Origin: Bacteroidales bacterium UBA2800
Lineage (GTDB): Bacteria > Bacteroidota > Bacteroidia > Bacteroidales > Paludibacteraceae
Reading direction: 5' to 3'
Length of the DNA: 58,086 bases
NCBI GenBank assembly: GCA_002351925.1
Contig: DEHM01000024.1
Span: 52,572 to 110,657 of the forward strand
Shown: piece by piece, positions 27,224-36,272 of the stretch
Layout of the letters: the number at the start of each line of letters is the position of its first letter
Numbering within the stretch: the stretch's first letter is position 1
Position numbers and translations under genes: made by a program
Notes under the pieces: model-generated
Database searches by the model: none
Seen by the model: only the letters and a program-made list of their open reading frames with translations
What the model was told of the DNA's origin: nothing

Positions 27224-29413
27224 TTATCGCTCTAATAACCACTCCAGCGAGTGGCGGTAAATCTTCTCAAAATCCATGATGGCCTCCAGCGGAAAACCGT
27301 ACACCAGTGTCTTGTGCTCAAAGCCAACAGCCGCCGTGCACGACATATCCAGATATTCAGCCATCCGTACGCCGCCGTTTTCTATATTCAGTCCTTCCGG
27401 CCGGCAGGAGAACAACTGCTCTTCGTTGGGCTCCAGCACCAGCTGATACAGTCGGTGCCGCGGACTACGGATTCGGCCGTTATGCGTTGCTTGTGCCGCA
27501 TAATAACTTGCGTGCAGGTACTGCGCCGCCCATTCTTGGTCAATCGCGCTGTAGTGGTCGGTACTCATCAGCAGTCTGCCTCCCTTCTCTACATAGGTAG
27601 TCAACTTGTCGCGCAGCACCTCACTCAGCGGTTCTCTTTGCCTGCCGCAGACTACGTCTACCAGCGTATACGTGCTGTCTACCTCCGCCAACTCCGCGGT
27701 CGCGCTGACATAGCTGATACGCATTTTTCTCAGTACGTGCCCGTGTTGCGCACTCCAGTCGCGGGTGTTACCTACAATAATCTCTCCTGCGTGGTCACGG
27801 TAGCAGGCGCCGAAACCGCAGTTGTCGTCGTTCACCCAAGGATCGCCGCGCCGATAGTTCCATTGTTGCCCGACATAGGCGCAACTGATACGGTCTTCAC
27901 AGGCATAACTGCCGGGTACAATACCCGCGTACGTGCTGTCGGCAAACCATTCCGGTGCATAACAGTCGTCAAAAGCATCCACAATCAAAGCCACCGGCGT
28001 ATTGTCGCGCTCACTCAGATACGCGCTAATCATGGGACTGGGCATACTCAGTCCGCCGTCATTGCCGGCAACTACATAGTAGTTGTATTTCACGCCGCGC
28101 TCCATAGTCAGCTTCACCTGTGTCGCGTTCTCCACTTGCTGCACGTCCCACTCGCCGTCATTGGCCTGCACATATACCATGTAGTAACTCGGCTTGGCCG
28201 ATGGCTCATAGGGGTCGCTCGTCGCTTTCCAGCGCAACAAGCCGTCCTTTCTAATACTGAGTTGTTCTACCGGTAGCGGTTGCACCACGGCTTGTTGACC
28301 GTTCAGATAGCGCAAGATACCTTTGTAGATGGCGCGCGAAGCGGTAAAACGGAACTTCGGATCCAGACCGTATTTCATGTCAGCCATGTTCTTATGGCTC
28401 AGCACTTCCAGTATCAGACTCGGCACTTCCGGCACACGGCTCTCGCAGTAGTTGGCTTCCCTCAGCTGACGACGCGTCCATTCCGGCGCCAGCCTGCGCA
28501 GGTCATCGGTCAACTGCGTCTGTATCCAGTCGGCCAGGTTACGGTTGACCGTCTCTCGGTCTCTGCCGTCGCGCAGCGTCGTGCGGCCCTCGTCATCTTT
28601 GGCGGTATAAATCACCAGCGTACCGATAATCGTACTGTCGTCTCCGCTGTCCTGACCGTCTGTATGTAGTGCCAGACAGAGATCCGGCAACGTGTCCAGA
28701 TGGTTCACCCACAGCGGCCGGCACTTCATGTCGTCTTTGTATTCATCGCCGCTGTAGATATTCCATATCGATGAATCCTGACCTTGCGACTGCAACCAAT
28801 ACCGTGCGCCTTCTGCCCAACGAGGCATACCCGACACACCCAATTCCTGCTCCTCTATGCTCGCGCGCGGCATCACCACATTCGCGCCGGCATTCTCCAG
28901 CATCTTCTTCACCAGCCGTACATATTCCTGGCTATACAGGTCTTCTACGGTGGTCCAGAGCGGCGCACGTTGCCAAATCCATTGTTCCCGCTCGCGGTTG
29001 TAGTAGCGACCGTGACTCGGCCACAACGCAATCACGCGTTCCGTCAGGTCTTTCTGTTTGCTGCTGTTGCTTACGCCCCGGGCGCAATCGGTCACCAGGT
29101 CTTCTATCTCTTCCTGACCGCTGAAGATCGTTACCTCGCCGTCCGGTTTACCCAGCACCCACATACTCACCCTGCGCTTCACATCGGCTACCGATTCCGG
29201 TGTCCAGCGGTAGTCGTGCAGCGTCTGGTTGGTGCGCAGCGTCACTTTGTCGCCGTCCACACGAACCTGCTTCACACGCACACGCGGAGACCACACCTTG
29301 GAGAAACCCGTGTAGTTCATCAGCGAGTCGCCTATCGTGCGCATGTTCAGCTCCGCCATGACGCTGCTTGAGCAGAACAGTAGGACTATAATCAGTTTAG
29401 AAGTCCTCATCAC
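27224..29413 (-). CDS. Secreted N-acetylmuramoyl-L-alanine amidase-like protein with fibronectin III-like region
   Basis: A 729-residue exported protein (signal KLIIVLLFCSSSVMA). The N-terminal half resembles the amidase_3 fold: candidate zinc ligands in ALWPSHGRYYN and LCLALHTDGQ, and an acidic residue in LILEVLSHKN. A fibronectin type III-like module follows (about residues 375-465, YYMVYVQANDG ... YNYYVVAGNDGG). The C-terminal part (VALIVDAFDDC, KGGRLLMSTDHYSAI) resembles a glutamine amidotransferase-like domain seen in Bacteroidota proteins annotated as xanthan lyase or golvesin-like. Cell-wall hydrolysis is likely but not certain. Its start overlaps the upstream gene by 17 nt. Confidence 0.75.
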   Translation of the reverse strand: MMRTSKLIIVLLFCSSSVMAELNMRTIGDSLMNYTGFSKVWSPRVRVKQVRVDGDKVTLRTNQTLHDYRWTPESVADVKRRVSMWVLGKPDGEVTIFSGQEEIEDLVTDCARGVSNSSKQKDLTERVIALWPSHGRYYNREREQWIWQRAPLWTTVEDLYSQEYVRLVKKMLENAGANVVMPRASIEEQELGVSGMPRWAEGARYWLQSQGQDSSIWNIYSGDEYKDDMKCRPLWVNHLDTLPDLCLALHTDGQDSGDDSTIIGTLVIYTAKDDEGRTTLRDGRDRETVNRNLADWIQTQLTDDLRRLAPEWTRRQLREANYCESRVPEVPSLILEVLSHKNMADMKYGLDPKFRFTASRAIYKGILRYLNGQQAVVQPLPVEQLSIRKDGLLRWKATSDPYEPSAKPSYYMVYVQANDGEWDVQQVENATQVKLTMERGVKYNYYVVAGNDGGLSMPSPMISAYLSERDNTPVALIVDAFDDCYAPEWFADSTYAGIVPGSYACEDRISCAYVGQQWNYRRGDPWVNDDNCGFGACYRDHAGEIIVGNTRDWSAQHGHVLRKMRISYVSATAELAEVDSTYTLVDVVCGRQREPLSEVLRDKLTTYVEKGGRLLMSTDHYSAIDQEWAAQYLHASYYAAQATHNGRIRSPRHRLYQLVLEPNEEQLFSCRPEGLNIENGGVRMAEYLDMSCTAAVGFEHKTLVYGFPLEAIMDFEKIYRHSLEWLLER

Positions 29414-30014
29414 TCAGGTCACCGTTTGCTTTCTGGTTCTTCTGGCTCGCCTCTTGATACGATTTCAGCAGGTCGCCGGCCATCTTTGCCTGATAACCCT
29501 CTGCAATGTCGTAATCCTTGGCCTCATTCTCTTTGAACACAATACGTACCTTCACAATCGCCACGCCTGCTTCCAGCGCAGCAATAACCTCCGGTGTTAC
29601 CTCATACTCGCTCACGGTAGGGAAGAACGTGATAGTGGCATTGCCTTTCTTGTCCGAATACTTCTTCTCTTTGGTTACCTCTGCAGCGGTACGGTTCAGC
29701 CGCACAGCTTTGCCGTCGGCAAACTTCACCAGCACACGCGAAGCGTCAGTAAACTCATTGTACGCCGACGTGCTGACAGTCTTCACCAGCAACGTCGTCA
29801 CATCCTTACCGTCCTTGTGCTCCTGACTGAAAGCCAGTTGCGGCTTTAGGTTCTTGTTCACGGTCGCGTCAACGTGGATAAACTTACCGCGCTCTCCCGC
29901 CTGCATACTTAGTGACACACTCAGCGCCATCAGCAACGCCATCATCAACGCCATCATCGGCACAATCCTCTGCGCCAACCTCTGCGCATTCATTACAGAA
30001 AATACCTTCTTCAT
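29397..30014 (-). CDS. Small exported or membrane-anchored protein of unknown function
   Basis: A 205-residue protein with a long N-terminal hydrophobic segment rich in Met, Ala and Leu (IVPMMALMMALLMALSVSLSM), either an uncleaved anchor or a signal peptide with cleavage near MQA. The remainder is a soluble beta/alpha region with no family I recognise, and a charged C-terminus. It lies between the TraB-like gene and the amidase gene. The leader region carries an 11-bp tandem repeat. Confidence 0.65.
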   Translation of the reverse strand: MKKVFSVMNAQRLAQRIVPMMALMMALLMALSVSLSMQAGERGKFIHVDATVNKNLKPQLAFSQEHKDGKDVTTLLVKTVSTSAYNEFTDASRVLVKFADGKAVRLNRTAAEVTKEKKYSDKKGNATITFFPTVSEYEVTPEVIAALEAGVAIVKVRIVFKENEAKDYDIAEGYQAKMAGDLLKSYQEASQKNQKANGDLSDEDF

Positions 30015-30039
30015 ACGAATATTTTTTTAGTTGTTCTTT

Positions 30040-30072
30040 AGTGATTCTTTAGTGATTCTTTAGTGATTCTTT
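30040..30072 (-). repeat. 11-bp tandem repeat upstream of the 205-residue protein gene
   Basis: Three exact copies of AGTGATTCTTT (plus-strand reading) with partial copies on both sides, in the 60-nt gap between two minus-strand genes. It is the largest gap in the 16-gene run. Another 11-bp tandem array lies at 57886-57951. Confidence 0.75.
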
Positions 30073-30074
30073 AG

Positions 30075-30971
30075 TCATTGTACGACCTTCAGGCTTCTGT
30101 TTACGGGCCTTACGCGGTAACCTGCAGTCCTCAATTGTTCTATCAGCCCTTTCTCGCCTCCCAGATAAATGGCGTTCAGCGTGATGAATGCTCCGCCTTC
30201 CGTCAGGTGGGGCCGCAATCGTTTGACCCATTCTTTGTTGCGCTGGCAATAGACCTGATAGTCCGAATAGGATAGGGTACTCTGGTTGTTCGGCCCTTCC
30301 ACCAGATAGGCAACATCGCTCAGTCGCCCGCTCAGGTAAGTCTCTTTGATCATCTTCTCCTGCTTCACCTCGTTCTCCGGGTACTCCACGGCTTTCTGCA
30401 GTTCCTTGCATTGCCAATAGAACGGCTCACGGTCAAAAAGCATATACATCGTCTCGCCGATATTGTCCAGTCCCACTATCGGCATATTCTTCTCTGCAGC
30501 TACCGCTTCAAAGAAATTCTCCATCGATCGCTGCTCATTATAGCCCAACCATTTTTTCATCAATTCTGCCCGAAACAGCTCTGTCAAATACGATGGCTTC
30601 ATCCGGCTCAGCTTATCTAACCCCATGCCTATGTGTACGCGAAGAGCATTATCAATATATTCATACTCGCTTTCGCTGTAATAATCTCGCAAGCGAATAG
30701 AGTCGGGCAGCACGGCGGCTTGACGCAATGCGGCTATTGCTTCATAGTCCTGCATGGCAAATTCGGTCACTACCTTATTGCACTTGCTGAAGCATTTGAA
30801 CACGTTGGGGATCGTGTCCAGAAACGTGATGTCCACCAGCCGGTTTGTCGCCAGCAGATACGATTTCTGCTTACACGAGTTACCGCTTATCTGATAGAGC
30901 ACCTGTCCCCGCATAGGAACAATGCCGGCACTCAGCAACATACAGATTACTATGATACGTATCGTTCTCAT
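30075..30971 (-). CDS. TraB/GumN-like protein lacking the family His residues
   Basis: A 298-residue protein with a signal peptide (IIVICMLLSAGIVPMRG). It follows the layout of TraB/GumN proteins: YLLATNRLVDITFLDTIPNV, VVTEFAM, then near the C-terminus AFITLNAIYLGGEKGLIEQL and GYRVRPV. Family members normally read GTNH or GTMH in the first motif and GALHLPG in the last; both His are missing here (Arg and Tyr instead). If the family assignment is right, this copy is probably not a working metallohydrolase. It overlaps the TPR gene by 4 nt. Confidence 0.7.
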   Translation of the reverse strand: MRTIRIIVICMLLSAGIVPMRGQVLYQISGNSCKQKSYLLATNRLVDITFLDTIPNVFKCFSKCNKVVTEFAMQDYEAIAALRQAAVLPDSIRLRDYYSESEYEYIDNALRVHIGMGLDKLSRMKPSYLTELFRAELMKKWLGYNEQRSMENFFEAVAAEKNMPIVGLDNIGETMYMLFDREPFYWQCKELQKAVEYPENEVKQEKMIKETYLSGRLSDVAYLVEGPNNQSTLSYSDYQVYCQRNKEWVKRLRPHLTEGGAFITLNAIYLGGEKGLIEQLRTAGYRVRPVNRSLKVVQ

Positions 30972-32926
30972 TTGAATCGCAGTATTAAGTTATACGCCTG
31001 ATAAATACCCAACTCGCCGGCTTTACTCAGGTCACTTAGTCCTTTTTCTGTCTCGCCTATATATACATAGGTCAATCCCCGGTTGAAATAGGCTTCGGCA
31101 AAGTCGCCGTCAAAAGCAATCGCTTTCGTGTAGTTTTTGATGGCGTCCTGCCAGCTTTGTTGCGCACAGAGGATATTGGCTTTGTTGTAATATGCGAACG
31201 CAAAATCCGGTTGCAGACGCGTCACCTGGTCGTAGTCACGCAGCATCAACTCCTGATCGCCGTCGGCCATCTTGCCGCGCCAGCATGCACGGCAGAAGCA
31301 TATCACGGTCTCCAGATCTTTGTCGGCCCGTACTACGGCACGCGTACAGTCGTCTATCGCGCTGGCATAGTCCTTGATGACGGCAAACTCTATCGCTCGT
31401 GCAAAGAATAACTCAGCCGTGGGGCTCATGTCAATGTGTTGCGTCAGCCGGTTAATCTCCGAGAAGTGAAAATCCACCATCTGTGCCGTCAGACTTAACT
31501 CCTGCGTCGTGAAACGCAAAGTAGCCGGCAGTGACTCGCTGCGGTTCAACTGATCGACTATCGGGTGGTAGTAATTGGTACGCCTTAGGCTCAGGTCCTG
31601 ACTATAGTAACTCAGTGTGATATTCGGCTCGTTCACTACATCCTGGTAGCGTTTCTGCACGCTGCCTCGCGTAGCGGAGTCATATTTCTGATCCTCTTCG
31701 GTCGGTTCCGGTTGGTTCTGTGCCGTATGGGCCGAGAACTCTTTACGATGATCTTTCTTCTGTGGCTGTGCGTCGGCCACAATCAGGTCGGTATTCGGCT
31801 GCGCCTTACCGGCTTGTATCTGCTCTTTCTTCTCCTCCAGATCCTGCGCTTGCTTGCGATAACGGTACGCACCGGCTTGGTCGCCCATCTTGGCCTTAGC
31901 TTGTGCCGCCAGATAATAACTGGGCAGGAAATACGGATAACGGGCTATCAACGCCTGCATATCGGCCACTACTTCTTTCCATTGTCTCAATTGCATCTCC
32001 ACCAAGCCGCGCTGATAACGCATCTCTGTGCGTTCCGGAGCCAGGTCAATGGCTTTGTTCAGGTCCTCCAACGCGTTGTTGTAGTCGCCTACCTCCTGTC
32101 GCATCACGCCGCGGTTGTAATAGCAATCAGCTTCGTTAGGCGATAGACGTACCGCCTGGTCGTAGTCGGCTAAAGCGCCGCGGTAGTTATTACGGTGGTA
32201 ATGCAGCACGCCGCGGTTGATATAGTCGCCTGCCCATTTCGAGCCCAACTGGATAGCTTGCGAGAGTTGGCTGTATGCCTCGTCTTCTCGCTCCAGCATC
32301 ATATTGGTCACTCCCAGTTGCGACCATATAGCTGGGTTCGTCTTGTCGTACTGTGCTGCTTGCTCAAACGCTTCCAGCGCCGCCAGCGTGTCTTGACTCA
32401 GGATACATATTCGTCCCCGCTCTGACCATGTACTCGCCGAGTGAGGCTCGCGTTTCAGCAGCCGATCTATATCCTCCAGCGCCTCGGTGTAGAGTTTTCG
32501 CTGGGCACGCGTGTCAGCACGCAGCAACATATAGGTTCTGTTCTCCGGCGAGAAACGCAAGGCTTCGTTATAGTCGTTCTCTGCATCTTCCCAGCGCTCC
32601 AACTGACGGTAGATATATCCGCGCGCATAGTAGCACCCGGGCGAGAAAGGATTGCGTTCCAGCGCTGCGTTACAATCGCTGAGCGCTCCCTGGTAGTCCT
32701 CCAATTGTATCTTGGCAATCGAGCGATACAGATACGGTTCACTCAGGTACGGTTTCAGACGGATCACCTGATTAAAATACTGTATCGACAGCACATAGTC
32801 CTCAAAATACAAGGCATTGCGCCCGATAGCGGTGAGGCGATCGGTATTCAGCTGCGCCTGCAGAGGTGTACAGAGTACAGTATACAGCGTACAAACCAAT
32901 AATGCTATGTATCGACTAATTCTCAC
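30968..32926 (-). CDS. Large tetratricopeptide-repeat protein
   Basis: A 652-residue protein with an N-terminal signal sequence (YIALLVCTLYTVLCTPLQAQ). About ten TPR units fill residues 25-370 (for example NRGVLHYHRNNYRGALADYD and NRGVMRQEVGDYNNALEDLN), then a charged Gln/Lys-rich linker, and further TPRs at about 490-640. Probably a periplasmic scaffold. It overlaps both neighbours by 4 nt (PBP1A upstream, TraB-like gene downstream). Confidence 0.85.
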   Translation of the reverse strand: MRISRYIALLVCTLYTVLCTPLQAQLNTDRLTAIGRNALYFEDYVLSIQYFNQVIRLKPYLSEPYLYRSIAKIQLEDYQGALSDCNAALERNPFSPGCYYARGYIYRQLERWEDAENDYNEALRFSPENRTYMLLRADTRAQRKLYTEALEDIDRLLKREPHSASTWSERGRICILSQDTLAALEAFEQAAQYDKTNPAIWSQLGVTNMMLEREDEAYSQLSQAIQLGSKWAGDYINRGVLHYHRNNYRGALADYDQAVRLSPNEADCYYNRGVMRQEVGDYNNALEDLNKAIDLAPERTEMRYQRGLVEMQLRQWKEVVADMQALIARYPYFLPSYYLAAQAKAKMGDQAGAYRYRKQAQDLEEKKEQIQAGKAQPNTDLIVADAQPQKKDHRKEFSAHTAQNQPEPTEEDQKYDSATRGSVQKRYQDVVNEPNITLSYYSQDLSLRRTNYYHPIVDQLNRSESLPATLRFTTQELSLTAQMVDFHFSEINRLTQHIDMSPTAELFFARAIEFAVIKDYASAIDDCTRAVVRADKDLETVICFCRACWRGKMADGDQELMLRDYDQVTRLQPDFAFAYYNKANILCAQQSWQDAIKNYTKAIAFDGDFAEAYFNRGLTYVYIGETEKGLSDLSKAGELGIYQAYNLILRFK

Positions 32927-35193
32927 TTACATCCTGCATTCGGGTTAAACCACTTGGGTATGTCAAACTCTTCGGTCGGGTCGTAGCCCAGCGTGCTGTC
33001 GCCCAGCACTTTCTGCATATACAACGCGCAGATAGGCAGCGCCATCGATGCACCTTGACCCTCTGCCATGTTGTCGAAATGGATACCGCGATCCTCGCCG
33101 CCGACCCATGTACCGCTCACCAGCGAGGGGGTGAAGCACATAAACCAACCGTCGGAGTTATTGTTCGTCGTTCCGGTCTTACCGCCCATCGGCGCCGTGA
33201 TACCGTATTTGAATCGCGTACGCACACCGGTACCGTGATCCAGCACCTGACGCAGCATATAGATCATCTTATAGGCGGTTGTCTCGCTGATGATCTCGTG
33301 GGTTCGAGGCGTGAACATACCTATCACATTGCCGTTGTTATCTTCTATCCGCGTCACGTAGAGCGGCTCGGTGCGGATACCCTTGTTGGCAAAGGTAGTG
33401 TAGGCATCAACCATTTCTTCTACGCTTACCTCACACGGTCCCAGACAGAGCGATACTACCGGATCTAGTTGTCCCTTGATACCGAACGAACGCATCATTT
33501 TCACCAGCTGTTCGGGCGTGAAGAGCGACATTAGGTAGGCCGACATCCAGTTAGATGATTCCTTGAGTCCCCAGGTCAGTGTGACGGTGTCACCCTGATA
33601 CTTGTCGTGCGTGTCACGAGGTACCCAGCGGTCACCGTTAGGCAGCACGAACACGACTGAGTCATACACCCATGTCTCGCAGGGCCACATTCCCTCGTCC
33701 ATGGCCAGTGTGTACAGATACGGTTTCACGGTCGAACCTACTTGGCGGCGACCTTTGGTCGTCATGTCATATTGGAAATGGGCGAAGTCCGGTCCTCCCA
33801 CGTAGGCTTTCACGTGTCCCGTGTGCGGATCCATCGACATGAAGCCGCAACGGAGGTAACTCTTCTGCCACTTGATAGAGTCGTACGGACTCATCACAGT
33901 GTCAATCATTCCTAGGTCGTAGGTGAACACCTGCATCTCGCGCGGTGTATTGAACGCGGCCATAATGGAGTCGTGGCTGTAACCGGCGCGTTTCATATTC
34001 CGATAGCGGTCGGTCTGACGTATAGAGCGGTTCATGATGCCGTCTATCTCCTTCTGGGTCAACGAACGGGAGAAGGGGGCGTTCTTTTTCTTCTTTAGCT
34101 CGCGGAAGAATGCTTTCTGTTGAGGCTGCATATGCTCGCTCACGGCCTCTTCGGCGTAACGCTGCATACGCGAGTCAATCGTGGTGTATATCTTCAGGCC
34201 GTCCTGGTAGATATCATACGCCGTACCGTCCGACTTGCGGTTCTTTTCGCAGAAACCGTACAACGGATCGTTCTCCCATGACCATTTATCCAGTTCGTAT
34301 TGTTGTTGCGCCCATTCCGAATAGTCGCTCCGTTTGGGCTCTTTGGCCGTCAGTACCACACGCAGATACTCTCTCAAGTAGGGAGCCAGGCCTTGCTTGT
34401 GATCCACCGAACGGTAGCGCAAGGTCAGCGGCAGAGCAGCCACTGAGTCACGTGTTGCCTCGTCAATATAGCCGTATTTAGCCATCTGACTCAGAACGGT
34501 GTTGCGTCGACCTGTCGCACGCTCCGGATGGCGCACGGGGTTATACAGCGACGGGTTCTTACACATGCCTACCAGCATTGCGGCCTCCTCCAGTTTTAGG
34601 TCCTGAGGCGTCGTCGAGAAATAGACCTGCGAAGCGGTCTGAATTCCTACGGCATTGTAGAGAAAATCAAACTGGTTGAGGTACATCAGGAGGATCTCAT
34701 CTTTGCTGTACAGCCGCTCCAACTTCGTGGCGATGACCCACTCAATAGGCTTCTGCATCGCGCGCTCAAAGATATTGTTGGCACGTGGCGACCATAGTTG
34801 CTTGGCCAGCTGCTGCGTCAGCGTACTACCTCCTCCGGCACGACCCAGTTTGAGTATCGCACGGAACATCGACTTGAAATCCACGCCTGTATGTTCGTAG
34901 AAACGGACATCCTCTGTGGCTACCAGCGCCTTTATCAGATTCGGCGACAGGTCATCGTATTGCACACCGACACGGTTCTCGTGACGGTAATAACGACCCA
35001 GCGACACGCCGTCGGCTGAGATCACCTCACTTGCAAACGTGTTCTTCGGGTTCTGTAGCTCCTCCAGCGGAGGCAGATAACCCAGTGCGCCTTTTGTAAT
35101 CAGCCATATGACGAGAAAAGCGGTCGCCATACCTCCGATGAACAAGCACCAGAACCAAATAAGAAAAGTCTTGTACCAAGGTTGTGTTGTCAT
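32923..35193 (-). CDS. Class A penicillin-binding protein 1A
   Basis: A 756-residue bifunctional peptidoglycan synthase. One N-terminal membrane helix (FLIWFWCLFIGGMATAFLVIWLI region) is followed by the GT51 glycosyltransferase domain (ATEDVRFYEHTGVD, GGSTLTQQLAKQLW) and the transpeptidase domain with SxxK in GSTVKPY, SSN in KESSNWMS and KTGTTNN. It polymerises and cross-links glycan strands at the outer face of the inner membrane. It overlaps hemW by 4 nt. Confidence 0.95.
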   Translation of the reverse strand: MTTQPWYKTFLIWFWCLFIGGMATAFLVIWLITKGALGYLPPLEELQNPKNTFASEVISADGVSLGRYYRHENRVGVQYDDLSPNLIKALVATEDVRFYEHTGVDFKSMFRAILKLGRAGGGSTLTQQLAKQLWSPRANNIFERAMQKPIEWVIATKLERLYSKDEILLMYLNQFDFLYNAVGIQTASQVYFSTTPQDLKLEEAAMLVGMCKNPSLYNPVRHPERATGRRNTVLSQMAKYGYIDEATRDSVAALPLTLRYRSVDHKQGLAPYLREYLRVVLTAKEPKRSDYSEWAQQQYELDKWSWENDPLYGFCEKNRKSDGTAYDIYQDGLKIYTTIDSRMQRYAEEAVSEHMQPQQKAFFRELKKKKNAPFSRSLTQKEIDGIMNRSIRQTDRYRNMKRAGYSHDSIMAAFNTPREMQVFTYDLGMIDTVMSPYDSIKWQKSYLRCGFMSMDPHTGHVKAYVGGPDFAHFQYDMTTKGRRQVGSTVKPYLYTLAMDEGMWPCETWVYDSVVFVLPNGDRWVPRDTHDKYQGDTVTLTWGLKESSNWMSAYLMSLFTPEQLVKMMRSFGIKGQLDPVVSLCLGPCEVSVEEMVDAYTTFANKGIRTEPLYVTRIEDNNGNVIGMFTPRTHEIISETTAYKMIYMLRQVLDHGTGVRTRFKYGITAPMGGKTGTTNNNSDGWFMCFTPSLVSGTWVGGEDRGIHFDNMAEGQGASMALPICALYMQKVLGDSTLGYDPTEEFDIPKWFNPNAGCK

Positions 35194-36269
35194 ATCATTA
35201 AGTCTTCTATTATGCGGTTTAATATGTGCAGCCCCTGCTGCGTTGCGACGATGCGTCCATCTTGCTTTTTCAGGAGTCCATCTCGCAATATTCTCTCGAT
35301 AATGGATCGGGATTGGATCGGGAATGGACCGACTATGCCTTTACTCGTTCTCAGCCCCAACATGATCCGTTCGTTATATATGTCAGTCTCTGTTAGTGTC
35401 TCACTCTCCCTTTGCAAACTCCGTGCCATAACACCGGCTATATATGCCTCCATGTCATTGGGATTCCAACTGCGCACCGGAGGGAGATAACTGTGCGCAC
35501 CGGCTCCTATACCTATATATGGCGTCCCGTCCCAGTAACTGCTGTTATGCTTGGCTTCATAGCCCGGCAGGGCAAAATTGCTCACCTCGTAATGCCGGAA
35601 TCCTGCTGCCTTCAGCTGCTCGCAGAGCCTGTCGTACATCGCGTTCTCTGTTTCCTCGTCGGTAGCTTTTATCTCACCGTCCTCCAGTCGTTTCGTCAGC
35701 GCCGTCCCTTCTTCGTACATTAGGCCGTAGCACGATATATGCTGTACTTGTAGCCCCAAGGCCGTTTCTATGTCGGCCTCCCATTGTGCCATCGTCTGAC
35801 CGGGCAGGGCATAGATCAGGTCGATAGATAGGTTCTCAAAACCTGCCTCCTGCGCCATCTGCACGGCCTCTATTGCCTGCGCGGTATTATGTCGCCGTCC
35901 TATCGTGCGCAGCAGCCTATCGTCGAACGACTGAATTCCTATCGACAGCCTGTTCACTCCTGCAGCCCGCAAGGCTAGCAGATACTCCATGGTCGCATCG
36001 CCGGGGTTCAACTCCATCGTCACTTCCTCTGCCTCCGGCGCATCGATAGCCTCCAATATCCGTTTTATATCCGCTGCGTCCAATGTGCTGGGCGTACCTC
36101 CGCCGAGGTATATCGTACGGATCGTATCTGCTTCTCTCTTCCGTTCGGCTATCTCCTGTAGGACGGCTTCCACATATGCCTTCCTGCGCTCCAAGAGGGT
36201 AGTAGAGAAGAAGTCGCAATATGCGCACCGCTTCTTACAGAAAGGAATATGTACGTATAGTCCTGCCAA
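35190..36269 (-). CDS. hemW: HemW-like radical SAM protein
   Basis: A 359-residue radical SAM protein. The Fe-S cluster motif is IPFCKKRCAYCDF, and the sequence YLGGGTPSTL, NRLSIGIQSFDD and SIDLIYALPGQT fits the HemW/HemN-like family (heme chaperone, formerly annotated as oxygen-independent coproporphyrinogen oxidase). The second-SAM residues that define true HemN were not checked in detail. It overlaps PBP1A by 4 nt and starts 3 nt after rarA. Confidence 0.9.
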   Translation of the reverse strand: MAGLYVHIPFCKKRCAYCDFFSTTLLERRKAYVEAVLQEIAERKREADTIRTIYLGGGTPSTLDAADIKRILEAIDAPEAEEVTMELNPGDATMEYLLALRAAGVNRLSIGIQSFDDRLLRTIGRRHNTAQAIEAVQMAQEAGFENLSIDLIYALPGQTMAQWEADIETALGLQVQHISCYGLMYEEGTALTKRLEDGEIKATDEETENAMYDRLCEQLKAAGFRHYEVSNFALPGYEAKHNSSYWDGTPYIGIGAGAHSYLPPVRSWNPNDMEAYIAGVMARSLQRESETLTETDIYNERIMLGLRTSKGIVGPFPIQSRSIIERILRDGLLKKQDGRIVATQQGLHILNRIIEDLMI

Positions 36270-36272
36270 TGC

